Assembly: GCA_024239075.1 (NCBI GenBank) | Contig: JANBVI010000020.1 | Span: 62,001-126,000 of the forward strand | Direction of reading: 5' to 3' | Length of the DNA stretch: 64,000 nucleotides | DNA from: Fischerella sp. CENA71 | Lineage (GTDB): Bacteria > Cyanobacteriota > Cyanobacteriia > Cyanobacteriales > Nostocaceae | Shown: one piece after another, positions 34,741 to 42,877 of the stretch | Numbering within the stretch: the stretch's first letter is position 1 | Layout of the letters: each line of letters starts with the position of its first letter | The notes under the pieces: generated by a model | The model's database searches: none | Seen by the model: the letters and a program-made list of their open reading frames with translations, nothing else | Told to the model about the DNA's origin: nothing | Translations under genes and position numbers: made by a program

Positions 34741-36243
34741 CTATAGCTGCCTTTGACTTGCTAAATCTGGTTGTAGTTGTGAAAATAATTTTTGCCACTC
34801 AATATAACTAGCACGATTTTCTCCCTCTTTAACTTCAAAAGTCATGTTACACGCTTGTGGCTCTTTTAGCGCTTGTAAACAAATTTCTGCCACATCTTCG
34901 CGACTAATTTTTCCTCTAATATTGTCGCCTTGCTCAAATATTAGAGATTTGCCACCGGCTTCTTCTGTCAATGCACATGGTCTAATAATTGTGTAGGGAA
35001 TTCCACTGGCTCTGACACTGTCTTCACCCTTCAATTTCCAAGTTAGAATCCCTCCCAATTGATCGTTTAATCTCACTGCTGGTGGTTCTTCCTCCAAATT
35101 AATTCCTGGACGTCCTGGACGAGTCACTCCTGCGGAACTAACAAGAATAAATTGTGGTAGACTTTTTCCTCCATAGGCTTTAATTGATTCTAATTGCAAG
35201 GCAAAACCACCAGGGGAAAATTGTGGATTTAGTTCTCCATCATATTCAAACTTGCTCAACATTAATTGGAATGAGGAAATTTGATGAGTGTCAATTGATC
35301 GAGAATCTTGCAAAGTTTTAGCCCTAAATACAGGAGTTAAATCCGCAAAGGGAATCCGAACATTGATCCAAGTATTGGCTATTGTGTCAAAAGAATAGCT
35401 ATAACCAACTCCATCCCATCTTGTATCTGTACGGAGAAAGAATTTATAACGCTTTCCATCTCCCTTGACGCGCAATTCTATACCTTCATAGCCAGATAAA
35501 TTAAAAGCAGGAGAGAAATTTTTGGTTCTGACAGAAGCAAAGCCACCGGAGTTAGCAGTGGAAACATTACCAGCAAATAAAGCTGTATTTTCTACTAATT
35601 GAATATTACTTTCACTGACTCCACCCATAACTACATCATCTACTGCACCCCAGATATTTTTTATTTCTGTGGATGGGTTGGTGAAATCAAATAATATTTT
35701 GTCTTCAGAAGCAGGTAAATATTTTGCAGCAGCTTCTACCAAGTTTTTTACGCCTCGATACTCCACATTTTCTGGAGTGTCGCCGACTATTTCTGGCTGA
35801 TAAAATTTCACACCTTGATAGTATTTTTCTCGTTCTGGAGTATCTCCTTCTTTTGGCTGTACACGTACTGCGGTACAACAAATTATGGCTTGAATATTAG
35901 CCATAACTAAGGGTGTCAAAGTTTCTGGCTGAGTAATATCTGCAACTACTAAGTCAACCTGATCACCAAGAATTGTTCTGGCTTTTTCGATGTCACGTAC
36001 AAGCGATCGCACTCGATAACCCCGTTCAAGTAGTCGCCGTACCACTCGCTTCCCAACACCACCCGTCGCCCCTGCTACTAGTATTACACCCACCTGTTTT
36101 GCTCCACTTGGTTGATTTTGATTCTCTTTGGTACGACCTTGAAATAAATCTTGTATCCAGTTAATCAAAGGTACAACTTCAAAATAACTAAGGGTTTGGA
36201 CAAATCGGGCTAAGTCCCATTGAGAGCGATTTTGATCAGTCAT
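34741..36243 (-). CDS. SDR/NAD(P)-binding protein with inserted CIA30 domain
   Basis: A 500-residue protein. The NAD(P)-binding glycine loop VAGATGGVGKRVVRRLL lies at about 57-75. After about 130 residues of that fold a CIA30 (complex I intermediate-associated 30) domain begins: ILFDFTNPSTEIKNIWGAVDD, VMGGVSESNIQL and FASVRTKNFSP to the KAYGG end. The second half of the SDR-like fold then resumes (FILVSSAGVTRPG, YTIIRPCALTEEAGG). ATG at 36243 has AAGGAT seven bases upstream. It is the third gene of a minus-strand operon with 10 bp to the Ycf66-like gene. Related plant and cyanobacterial proteins are linked to NDH-1 or photosystem assembly; this is inference. Confidence 0.88.
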   Translation of the reverse strand: MTDQNRSQWDLARFVQTLSYFEVVPLINWIQDLFQGRTKENQNQPSGAKQVGVILVAGATGGVGKRVVRRLLERGYRVRSLVRDIEKARTILGDQVDLVVADITQPETLTPLVMANIQAIICCTAVRVQPKEGDTPEREKYYQGVKFYQPEIVGDTPENVEYRGVKNLVEAAAKYLPASEDKILFDFTNPSTEIKNIWGAVDDVVMGGVSESNIQLVENTALFAGNVSTANSGGFASVRTKNFSPAFNLSGYEGIELRVKGDGKRYKFFLRTDTRWDGVGYSYSFDTIANTWINVRIPFADLTPVFRAKTLQDSRSIDTHQISSFQLMLSKFEYDGELNPQFSPGGFALQLESIKAYGGKSLPQFILVSSAGVTRPGRPGINLEEEPPAVRLNDQLGGILTWKLKGEDSVRASGIPYTIIRPCALTEEAGGKSLIFEQGDNIRGKISREDVAEICLQALKEPQACNMTFEVKEGENRASYIEWQKLFSQLQPDLASQRQL

Positions 36244-36253
36244 AATCGTATCC

Positions 36254-36523
36254 TTACTGTTGTGGATTTTTACTTCGTAATCGGATACTTTCAATAGTGT
36301 AAAAAATAGCAGATATGGTTAAAAGAATTAAATTAAATTGTATTAGTTCTTTCCCATACCATCTGTTATTAAAAAATAGAATAAAACCAGCAATAAAAAA
36401 AACTACTATTAATACTATATCTTGCCGACGGAATAAGTTCGGGCGTACAAAAGGTAAAGCTAATAAAGCAAGGGCTGCAATAATTAAAATCGCACCAATG
36501 AGATTAAGTGGGTTGTTAAACAT
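36254..36523 (-). CDS. Ycf66-like small membrane protein
   Basis: An 89-residue protein with three predicted hydrophobic helices (NLIGAILIIAALALLALPF; IVLIVVFFIAGFILFF; FNLILLTISAIFYTIESIRLR). The pattern RPNLFRRQDIVLIVVFF then GFILFFNNRWYGKELIQFNLILL and ESIRLR matches the Ycf66 family of cyanobacteria and plastids, of unknown function. The kinase upstream ends in a related domain. 25 bp separate the two genes and 10 bp separate this gene from the next, so they form an operon. Confidence 0.8.
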   Translation of the reverse strand: MFNNPLNLIGAILIIAALALLALPFVRPNLFRRQDIVLIVVFFIAGFILFFNNRWYGKELIQFNLILLTISAIFYTIESIRLRSKNPQQ

Positions 36524-36548
36524 TTATCTATTGATTAGTGGTTAGTGC

Positions 36549-37853
36549 TTATTTCTTCATTCCACGTAAACGAATACATTCCGCAGCAGAAAAGATACCT
36601 GCTCCTGCTAGCAAAAACTGGCTGATTGGTATTTCTTGATTGCCATAGGATTGATATTCTTGAAATAGCAACAGTATGCCAGACAAACAGAATACTACAG
36701 CGAAAACCGCATCGTAATCTTTTGCTAGCCTTGGATAGGAAGAACGAAGGAAAAATAAACCGACTCCAAAAGTTGCTAAACCAATACCTAGCAGAATAAT
36801 CCAGGTGGGTGCTTTAAATAAAAATAATCCTGCCGCACCAACAAAAGGTAAGAATCTAGCCACAGAGAGAGTTTTGTCTATCCAAGCTGGTGGTGCAACT
36901 TGAGAAGCAGGAGTGGAGTAGTCCGTGACACCAGAAGGAGGTACTGATGTTTGTGGGTACATATTCATCATCTGCGGCATAGTTGATTGGGCGTTGACAG
37001 ATGAGATTTGTGCTTGCGTCGGTGGTATTGGATATTGTAATTGCTGAAGATCCTGCAATACTTCTGTTGCAGATTGATAGCGATCGCGATAGTGGTAGCG
37101 CACCATTTTTTGTAAAATTGCTACTAGTCTAGGGGATGCCTGCGCTTGATTTGGCCAAACAATTTCCCCAGTTTCGGGATTATCTTGTAACTGAGTTGGT
37201 AATATCCCCGTTAGTGCTTGAATAGCAATGATCCCCACAGCATAAATATCACTATTTGGGCGTGGTCTCCCTTGGGCCTGTTCTGCCGGCATATAACCAG
37301 GAGTGCCGATCGCAACAGTTGCAGCCATTTGACTAGGAGAAGCTGCGAGTTGCGATCGCATTTGTTTCACAGCACCAAAATCAATTAAAACTAATTTGCC
37401 ATCCGAGTCACGTCTAATTAAATTATCCGGCTTGATATCACGATGAATTACGCTGTAACCGTGAACAAACTCCAACACTCCCAAAACATCCTGTAACATT
37501 TGGATAATTTGGCTTTCAGTCCAAGGTTGACCACCCCGCATTTCTGCACTGAGTGGGTGTCCCACAATCAACTCTTGCACTAAACAAAATTCTTCATTTG
37601 CTTCAAAATAAGCCAATAGACGGGGGATTTGGTCGTGATTTCCCAATTGTTCGAGTATTTCTGCCTCATTATTAAATAAACGTCTGGCAGTCTGTAAATA
37701 ATAAGGTTCCGAACTCGCAGGCTTCAGCAACTTGAGAACACATTTAGGGTTGCCCGGTCGTCGGGTATCTTCAGTAATATAGGTTTCACCAAATCCTCCA
37801 GCACTCAGGACTTGGATAACTTTGTAACGGCCGTCTAGTAGCTTTCCTAACAT
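36549..37853 (-). CDS. Serine/threonine protein kinase with C-terminal Ycf66-like membrane domain
   Basis: A 434-residue protein. The kinase domain is at about 1-275: glycine loop LSAGGFGETY, Lys in VLKLLKP, HRDIKPDNL, LIDFGAVKQ, GTPGYMPAEQ and DIYAVGIIAIQ. A 50-residue Pro/Gln/Ser linker follows. The last 100 residues have three hydrophobic segments and end VGLFFLRSSYPRLAKDYDAV, AVVFCLSGILLLFQEYQ, LLAGAGIFSAAECIRLRG, which aligns by eye with Ycf66. So a Hanks kinase is tied to a membrane through a Ycf66-like module. It is the first gene of a three-gene minus-strand operon with the free Ycf66-like protein and the CIA30 protein. Confidence 0.9.
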   Translation of the reverse strand: MLGKLLDGRYKVIQVLSAGGFGETYITEDTRRPGNPKCVLKLLKPASSEPYYLQTARRLFNNEAEILEQLGNHDQIPRLLAYFEANEEFCLVQELIVGHPLSAEMRGGQPWTESQIIQMLQDVLGVLEFVHGYSVIHRDIKPDNLIRRDSDGKLVLIDFGAVKQMRSQLAASPSQMAATVAIGTPGYMPAEQAQGRPRPNSDIYAVGIIAIQALTGILPTQLQDNPETGEIVWPNQAQASPRLVAILQKMVRYHYRDRYQSATEVLQDLQQLQYPIPPTQAQISSVNAQSTMPQMMNMYPQTSVPPSGVTDYSTPASQVAPPAWIDKTLSVARFLPFVGAAGLFLFKAPTWIILLGIGLATFGVGLFFLRSSYPRLAKDYDAVFAVVFCLSGILLLFQEYQSYGNQEIPISQFLLAGAGIFSAAECIRLRGMKK

Positions 37854-38063
37854 GGTGGGCTAGTGCGAGTGTTTTTATTCATCTTGCCACACGATGACAA
37901 AATGTTTACTAGCAAAAACAAGAAGGAAAAAGCGAGAATGGAAAAGATAAAAGCTAGTAAATAGAGAATGCTTGATTCTAGAGAATACCAACGACAAGTG
38001 ACCAATGACCCATGAGCGATAATTTCTCAATGGTACAAGTTCCGAAATTTATCTTTGGGGTCA

Positions 38064-38152
38064 ATCCAAAATCGTTCGACTGACTTGTACTGAGCCTTGT
38101 CGAAGTAGCGCTCACGACGAAGTCCAAAATCCAAAATCCAAAATCCAAAATC
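38064..38152. repeat. Dispersed repeat with GTTCGACTGA core plus CCAAAAT heptamers
   Basis: The complement of this stretch contains GACTTCGTCGTGAGCGCT and CAGTCGAACGATT, both found in the tandem pair at 55165-55309, but here an extra 25 or so bases (ACTTCGACAAGGCTCAGTAC) lie between them. Four tandem CCAAAAT heptamers follow at about 38122-38150, right before the hydrolase gene. Confidence 0.7.
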
Positions 38153-38160
38153 GGTTGACC

Positions 38161-39045
38161 ATGCTTCAGTTTCAACCTCCAGGCTTCGGGCATAAAATCA
38201 TCCACACCTCTTTTGGGTCAATGGTTTACTATACCCAAATTGCAGCACCTTGGTATAATGCCGATACTGAAGATTTAACACCATTAATATTTCTTCACTG
38301 TTTTGGTGGTGGATCTTCTGCTTATGAATGGTCGAAAGTTTATCCTGCTTTTGCGACTTCTCACCGCATACTCGCACCAGACTTAATTGGTTGGGGAGAT
38401 TCTGCTCATCCAGTACGAGATTATCAGATTAATGATTATCTCACAATCATTACAGAGTTGATCAGACACACTTGTCGTCCACCTGTAAAAGTAGTTGCAT
38501 CTTCCCTAACTGCTGCTTTGATAATTCGACTGGCTATTGCTCAACCTTTTTTATTCCAAGCGCTATATTTAGTCTGTCCTTCTGGTTTTGATGACTTTGG
38601 GCAAGGTTCTGGGCGCAGACTTCCGCTTCAGGTGATCAATACTCCACTATTAGATAATTTAATTTATGCTTTGGGTGCTGAAAATGAATTCGCGGTAAAT
38701 AACTTTTTACAAAGTTTTTTGTTTGCCAAACCAGAGCGAGTTTCGCCAGAAATAGTAGAGGCATATTTATTTTCTGCTCAACAGCCAAATGCTAAATTTG
38801 CAGCATTGGCATTTTTGCGGGGTGATCTTTATTTTGATTTAAGTTTATATATTGAACAGCTAAATATTCCCACAGTAATTTTTTGGGGGAAAGAAGCACA
38901 ATTTACAAGTGTAAAATTAGGACAACGATTAGCAAAGTTGAATTCAAGAGCAATTCAAGACTTTCATGTGATTCCGGAGACAGGAATACTGCCACATCTG
39001 GAACAGCCAGAAATGATAATTGGGTTATTACAGCGATATTTATAA
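38161..39045 (+). CDS. Alpha/beta-hydrolase fold protein
   Basis: A 294-residue protein. The oxyanion region is LIFLHCFGGGSSAYEW, and the nucleophile elbow is VVASSLTAALI, where the usual GxSxG is ASSLT. A conserved His is in GILPHLEQPE near the end. The acid expected after strand six would be in FWGKEAQFT, where a Glu replaces the common Asp. Family members are esterases, lipases or C-C hydrolases; the substrate is unknown. ATG at 38161 is chosen over a TTG two codons earlier. Upstream DNA is repeat, so promoter position is unclear. Confidence 0.85.
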   Translation: MLQFQPPGFGHKIIHTSFGSMVYYTQIAAPWYNADTEDLTPLIFLHCFGGGSSAYEWSKVYPAFATSHRILAPDLIGWGDSAHPVRDYQINDYLTIITELIRHTCRPPVKVVASSLTAALIIRLAIAQPFLFQALYLVCPSGFDDFGQGSGRRLPLQVINTPLLDNLIYALGAENEFAVNNFLQSFLFAKPERVSPEIVEAYLFSAQQPNAKFAALAFLRGDLYFDLSLYIEQLNIPTVIFWGKEAQFTSVKLGQRLAKLNSRAIQDFHVIPETGILPHLEQPEMIIGLLQRYL

Positions 39046-39105
39046 ATATATTGGGACACTGAAACTACTAGCGAAGGTAGCCATTGCGGACTCTTTTTAT
39101 GTTAC

Positions 39106-39267
39106 CTAATTATAAATATGGAGTGCGATCGCATTACTTTTGGTTAGCATAAACTGCTCCAAGTCATGATACTTTCCCTTCCAAAAGCCATGCTGCTTCA
39201 GCACACCCTGACTTTGAAACCCTAACTTTTTCAAAAGTTTCTTGACGCAAAAAGAGGCGTTTTGTCT
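39106..39267 (-). pseudogene. C-terminal remnant of a GNAT acetyltransferase
   Basis: Minus-strand translation between two stops (54 codons) reads RQNASFCV, then LLKKLGFQSQGVLKQHGFW, then KGKYHDLEQFMLTKSN. This is the end of a RimJ/RimL-type GNAT: the NxAS..V.KKLGF motif, GVL and the YHDL..F.L strand. A tandem KKL looks like a small insertion. A stop sits just before the N of the motif and no start codon is present, so only the last fifth of the gene survives. The other 180 bp of this 338-bp spacer hold nothing recognisable. Confidence 0.65.
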
Positions 39268-39383
39268 CTAGGCTTGGGAAAGAAGTCAATAGGAAATCTG
39301 TGTCCATTTTAGATTTCGCTCTCTTTGTTTTAACTTCAAGGATAACGCCCTATCAATAAAACAAAAAGCAAGGATTGAAAGAT

Positions 39384-39989
39384 TTAAATTTTTTCTAAAA
39401 TACTAAATAATGCTTTGGGTAAAGGGTCGAGAGTACCTTGATAAACCGTCTCATGAATAGAGATGACATTGAAGCGATCGCCAAAATTTTTCTTGATTTC
39501 TTCAGGTGTAAATCGATAAGGGCCTTCTTCCCTTGTTTCCAAATAACTAAAGCATTTCAGAAACAAATAACCTTTGGACTTAATCAAACTATGGACAATG
39601 CGAACATAATCCTGTCTTAAATTAGGATGAAATCCATGAAAACAGCCCCGATCAAACACAAAACCAAACTCTTGATTTAAATAACTATTAAAAATATCAT
39701 CTTGTCTAAATGTTATATTTAAATTTTCTTCTTTAGCTTTACTCTCAGCCTGAATGATCGCAGCTTCAGAAATATCAGTCCCGGTAACTCGAAAACCTTT
39801 TTTTGCTAATGCGATCGCTTGTGTCCCTGGCCCAGTTCCTAAATCTAACACTTTACCAGAGTTAATCTTCAGCTTAGTTAAAGCTTGCTCCAGATCAGCA
39901 TCCAAATCTGGATTGTACCAAGCCATCGTTTCAACTTGGCGTTCTTGATATAAATTATTCCAATTAAGGAATTGCCGTTGTTGAGTCAT
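39384..39989 (-). CDS. Class I SAM-dependent methyltransferase
   Basis: A 201-residue Rossmann-fold methyltransferase. The SAM-binding motif I is VLDLGTGPGTQAIAL at about 46-60, motif II is TGTDISEAAI, and the acidic DDIFN follows. Motif post I and IV blocks are FGFVFDRGCFHGF and GYLFLKCFS. The pattern resembles thiopurine/tellurite-resistance-like methyltransferases; the substrate cannot be told. It lies alone on the minus strand between two AT-rich spacers. Confidence 0.88.
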   Translation of the reverse strand: MTQQRQFLNWNNLYQERQVETMAWYNPDLDADLEQALTKLKINSGKVLDLGTGPGTQAIALAKKGFRVTGTDISEAAIIQAESKAKEENLNITFRQDDIFNSYLNQEFGFVFDRGCFHGFHPNLRQDYVRIVHSLIKSKGYLFLKCFSYLETREEGPYRFTPEEIKKNFGDRFNVISIHETVYQGTLDPLPKALFSILEKI

Positions 39990-40030
39990 GATCCGTGTTC
40001 ATCCGTGTGTATCGATATTCGAGCAAAAAA

Positions 40031-40378
40031 TCATTTTTGAATATTCTCAACTCGCTGATTTAATTCTCGAACTTGCCGATTTAATTCTATTTGCCGTTTG
40101 ATTAAAACATCAAAATCTGATTTCGTTGCTAAATTTGCCCGATTGGGAATCAGTTCTTCCACCTGATTTAAACAACTATTCATTCCCGCAGCAAATTCGT
40201 AGCGGGTGACTGGTTGAGAACCCCGATATGTCCCATCCGGGTATCCAGATAAACAACCTGTCTGGGTAGTATTACCACCATTTTGAGTGGGAGTTTGTGC
40301 CACTGTTCTAGATGGGTGTGAAATAATTGTTGCTATTGCTAAAGTCGTCACTAAAGCAGTTGGAGTAATTTTAGACAT
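40031..40378 (-). CDS. Small secreted SLH-domain and coiled-coil protein without porin barrel
   Basis: A 115-residue precursor. Residues 1-28 are a signal peptide ending SRTVAQ. Then comes a partial SLH motif, LSGYPDGTYRGSQPVTRYEFA, that matches residues 138-158 of the porin at 1253, and a coiled coil (IKRQIELNRQVRELNQRVENIQ). The barrel is missing. ATG at 40378 has a strong GGAGGT nine bases upstream, so it is probably expressed. It may be a stand-alone periplasmic SLH protein or a gene derived from a porin by loss of the barrel. Confidence 0.8.
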   Translation of the reverse strand: MSKITPTALVTTLAIATIISHPSRTVAQTPTQNGGNTTQTGCLSGYPDGTYRGSQPVTRYEFAAGMNSCLNQVEELIPNRANLATKSDFDVLIKRQIELNRQVRELNQRVENIQK

Positions 40379-40584
40379 TGTTTCTACCTCCAAGCCATTG
40401 AGCAGAAAAGCAGAGGGTAGAAGTGATGAGTCAATACGTCCTTTTTAAAATCCCTTAATTTGAATTATGGGGATTCCCCTATTGCCTATTGCCTTTTAAA
40501 TACTACAACACACAAAGAACCAGAGAAGAGAAATAACAGATAATATAAAAAGCGCTTCATAGTTCTTAAAATTTTTCTAACACA

Positions 40585-42093
40585 ATGGCAAGAGACTTAA
40601 GGGAATTTATCAAACTTCTGGAACAAAAGGGACAACTACAGCGAATTACAGCGCCAGTAGATCCAGATTTAGAAATTGCGGAAATTGCCAACCGAATGCT
40701 GCAAAAGGGCGGCCCAGCGTTATTGTTTGAAAACGTCAAAGGTTCATCTGTACCAGTGGCGATCAACCTGATGGGAACGGTAGAAAGAATATGCTGGGCG
40801 ATGAATATGCAGCATCCCCAGGAATTGGAAGAACTGGGGAAAAAGCTGGCGATGCTACAACAACCCAAACCGCCGAAAAAGATTTCCCAAGCGATCGATT
40901 TTGGTAAAGTGCTATTTGATGTACTCAAGGCGAAACCTGGACGAGATTTTTTCCCTGCTTGTCAACAAGTGGTAATTAAAGGGGAAGATTTGGATTTAAA
41001 CAAGTTACCTTTGATACGTCCTTATCCTGGCGATGGTGGCAAGATTATCACCATGGGGCTGGTAATTACCAAGGATTGTGAGACAGGTACACCAAATGTT
41101 GGTGTGTATCGCTTGCAACTACAATCTCAGAATACAATGACCGTGCATTGGTTATCAGTGCGGGGTGGGGCGAGACATTTACGCAAAGCAGCTGAACGTG
41201 GCAAAAAATTAGAAGTTGCGATCGCTCTGGGTGTTGATCCTTTAATTATTATGGCAGCAGCCACACCGATTCCCGTAGATTTATCTGAATGGTTGTTTGC
41301 TGGATTGTATGGTGGTTCTGGTGTACTGTTGGCAAAGTGTAAAACTGTAGATTTGGAAGTTCCTGCTGATTCTGAAATTGTTCTTGAAGGAACAATTACA
41401 CCGGGCGAAATTTTACCAGATGGGCCTTTTGGTGATCACATGGGTTATTACGGTGGTGTGGAAGATTCACCCCTGATTCGCTTCCAGTGCATGACACAGC
41501 GCAAAGACCCGATTTATTTAACCACATTTAGCGGTCGTCCACCCAAAGAAGAAGCGATGATGGCGATCGCTCTCAATCGGATTTATACTCCCATACTACG
41601 CCAACAAGTTTCGGAAATCGTCGATTTCTTCTTACCAATGGAAGCTTTAAGCTATAAAGCAGCCATCATATCTATAGATAAAGCCTATCCTGGACAAGCG
41701 CGACGGGCAGCATTGGCGTTTTGGAGTGCGCTACCACAATTTACCTACACCAAATTCGTGATTGTGGTGGATAAAGACATCAATATTAGAGATCCGCGTC
41801 AAGTTGTGTGGGCAATTAGTTCTAAAGTAGATCCCACACGAGATGTATTTATTCTGCCGAATACGCCTTTTGATAGCTTAGATTTTGCCAGTGAAAAAAT
41901 TGGTTTAGGTGGACGCATGGGTATTGATGCAACTACAAAGATTCCACCAGAAACCGAACACGAATGGGGCGCACCTTTAGAGTCAGATCCAGAAATAGCA
42001 GCGATGGTAGAAAGGCGTTGGGCGGAGTATGGTTTAGCAGATTTGCAACTCACAGAAGTAGATCCGAATTTGTTTGGCTACGATTTGAGGTAA
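40585..42093 (+). CDS. ubiD: UbiD-family decarboxylase
   Basis: A 502-residue protein covering the full UbiD length. It has LREFIKLLEQKGQLQRI at the start, NVGVYRLQLQ (prenyl-FMN and metal site), EIVLEGTITPGEILPDGPFGDHMGYYGG with the catalytic Glu-Arg-Glu region, and the late KVDPTRDVFILP. UbiD uses prenylated FMN, made by UbiX, to decarboxylate 4-hydroxy-3-polyprenylbenzoate. In cyanobacteria a homologue takes part in plastoquinone synthesis. The next gene follows after 4 bp. Confidence 0.95.
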   Translation: MARDLREFIKLLEQKGQLQRITAPVDPDLEIAEIANRMLQKGGPALLFENVKGSSVPVAINLMGTVERICWAMNMQHPQELEELGKKLAMLQQPKPPKKISQAIDFGKVLFDVLKAKPGRDFFPACQQVVIKGEDLDLNKLPLIRPYPGDGGKIITMGLVITKDCETGTPNVGVYRLQLQSQNTMTVHWLSVRGGARHLRKAAERGKKLEVAIALGVDPLIIMAAATPIPVDLSEWLFAGLYGGSGVLLAKCKTVDLEVPADSEIVLEGTITPGEILPDGPFGDHMGYYGGVEDSPLIRFQCMTQRKDPIYLTTFSGRPPKEEAMMAIALNRIYTPILRQQVSEIVDFFLPMEALSYKAAIISIDKAYPGQARRAALAFWSALPQFTYTKFVIVVDKDINIRDPRQVVWAISSKVDPTRDVFILPNTPFDSLDFASEKIGLGGRMGIDATTKIPPETEHEWGAPLESDPEIAAMVERRWAEYGLADLQLTEVDPNLFGYDLR

Positions 42094-42097
42094 AAAT

Positions 42098-42670
42098 ATG
42101 ACATCAGCGATCTTGCTGGTGTCTAAAAATCGGAGAAAACAAGTGAACAATCAAGTTTTTCAGCAAGCGATCGCCTTAGCGTTTTGTAGTATGAGCGTGT
42201 TTATTAATACTGGTATTGCCAATCAAAGTGTCCTAGCACAATCACCTAAACAACAAAAGTGTGATATTTCTGCCTACGTCATCACCAAAAATCCACAAGG
42301 TTTAAACGTGCGGAGTGGTGCAAGTCCTACTCAGAGAATTTTGGGGAAAATAGCTACAAATGAAACAGTCAAGATAATTGCAGCTTCGGGAAAATGGGTA
42401 AAAATAACCGATATTACTGGTGATTTTAAAGGAACTGGCTGGGTGTATTTAGAAATGTTAGGTATATCCTCGCGCGGTTATGGTACTGACGGCGTCAATC
42501 TTTACAGCAATGCAGATCAAAAAAGTCACAAAATTGGCAAAGTTCCCCCCAGCACGAATGTCAAATTATTAGCCTGTCAAGGAGAATGGGCGCAGGTTGA
42601 ATATCAAGGTATCAAAGGTTGGTTAGCAAGTGAAGATCAATGTGGTGCGGCGCTGACTAGTTGTTCGTGA
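42098..42670 (+). CDS. Secreted protein with two SH3-like domains
   Basis: A 190-residue protein. An N-terminal hydrophobic segment (AIALAFCSMSVFINTGIA) with ANQSVLAQ after it is a likely signal peptide. Two bacterial SH3 domains follow, about 58-115 (NPQGLNVRSGASPTQRILGK) and 118-185 (DGVNLYSNADQKSHKIGK). Such domains bind peptidoglycan or other ligands in the periplasm. It starts 4 bp after the ubiD stop, so both are likely co-transcribed, though no functional tie is obvious. Confidence 0.85.
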   Translation: MTSAILLVSKNRRKQVNNQVFQQAIALAFCSMSVFINTGIANQSVLAQSPKQQKCDISAYVITKNPQGLNVRSGASPTQRILGKIATNETVKIIAASGKWVKITDITGDFKGTGWVYLEMLGISSRGYGTDGVNLYSNADQKSHKIGKVPPSTNVKLLACQGEWAQVEYQGIKGWLASEDQCGAALTSCS

Positions 42671-42671
42671 A

Positions 42672-42814
42672 CTAATACCAATTAGAAAAAAGAATGTGAC
42701 AGACCATATTGTAGAGACGCGTAGACGCTCGTAAGAGCGGCTTCAAGGTAAGAGTATCATCGCGTCTTGAACCAAGGATGTGTTGCAATTATTAATTAAT
42801 TGAATTGGTATTAG
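42672..42814. mobile_element. MITE-like element with 12-bp terminal inverted repeats
   Basis: CTAATACCAATT at 42672-42683 is matched by AATTGGTATTAG at 42803-42814, a perfect 12-bp terminal inverted pair. The 143 bp between the outer ends have no ORF and contain a GTAGAGACGCG block like that of the palindrome at 16753. It is non-autonomous. Lies between the SH3 gene and rimM. Confidence 0.65.
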
Positions 42815-42877
42815 ACAGAATTTATTACACAGATTGTTTAATAGGAATTGGGGAGACAAGAGAAGGTGAAGAAAAAT

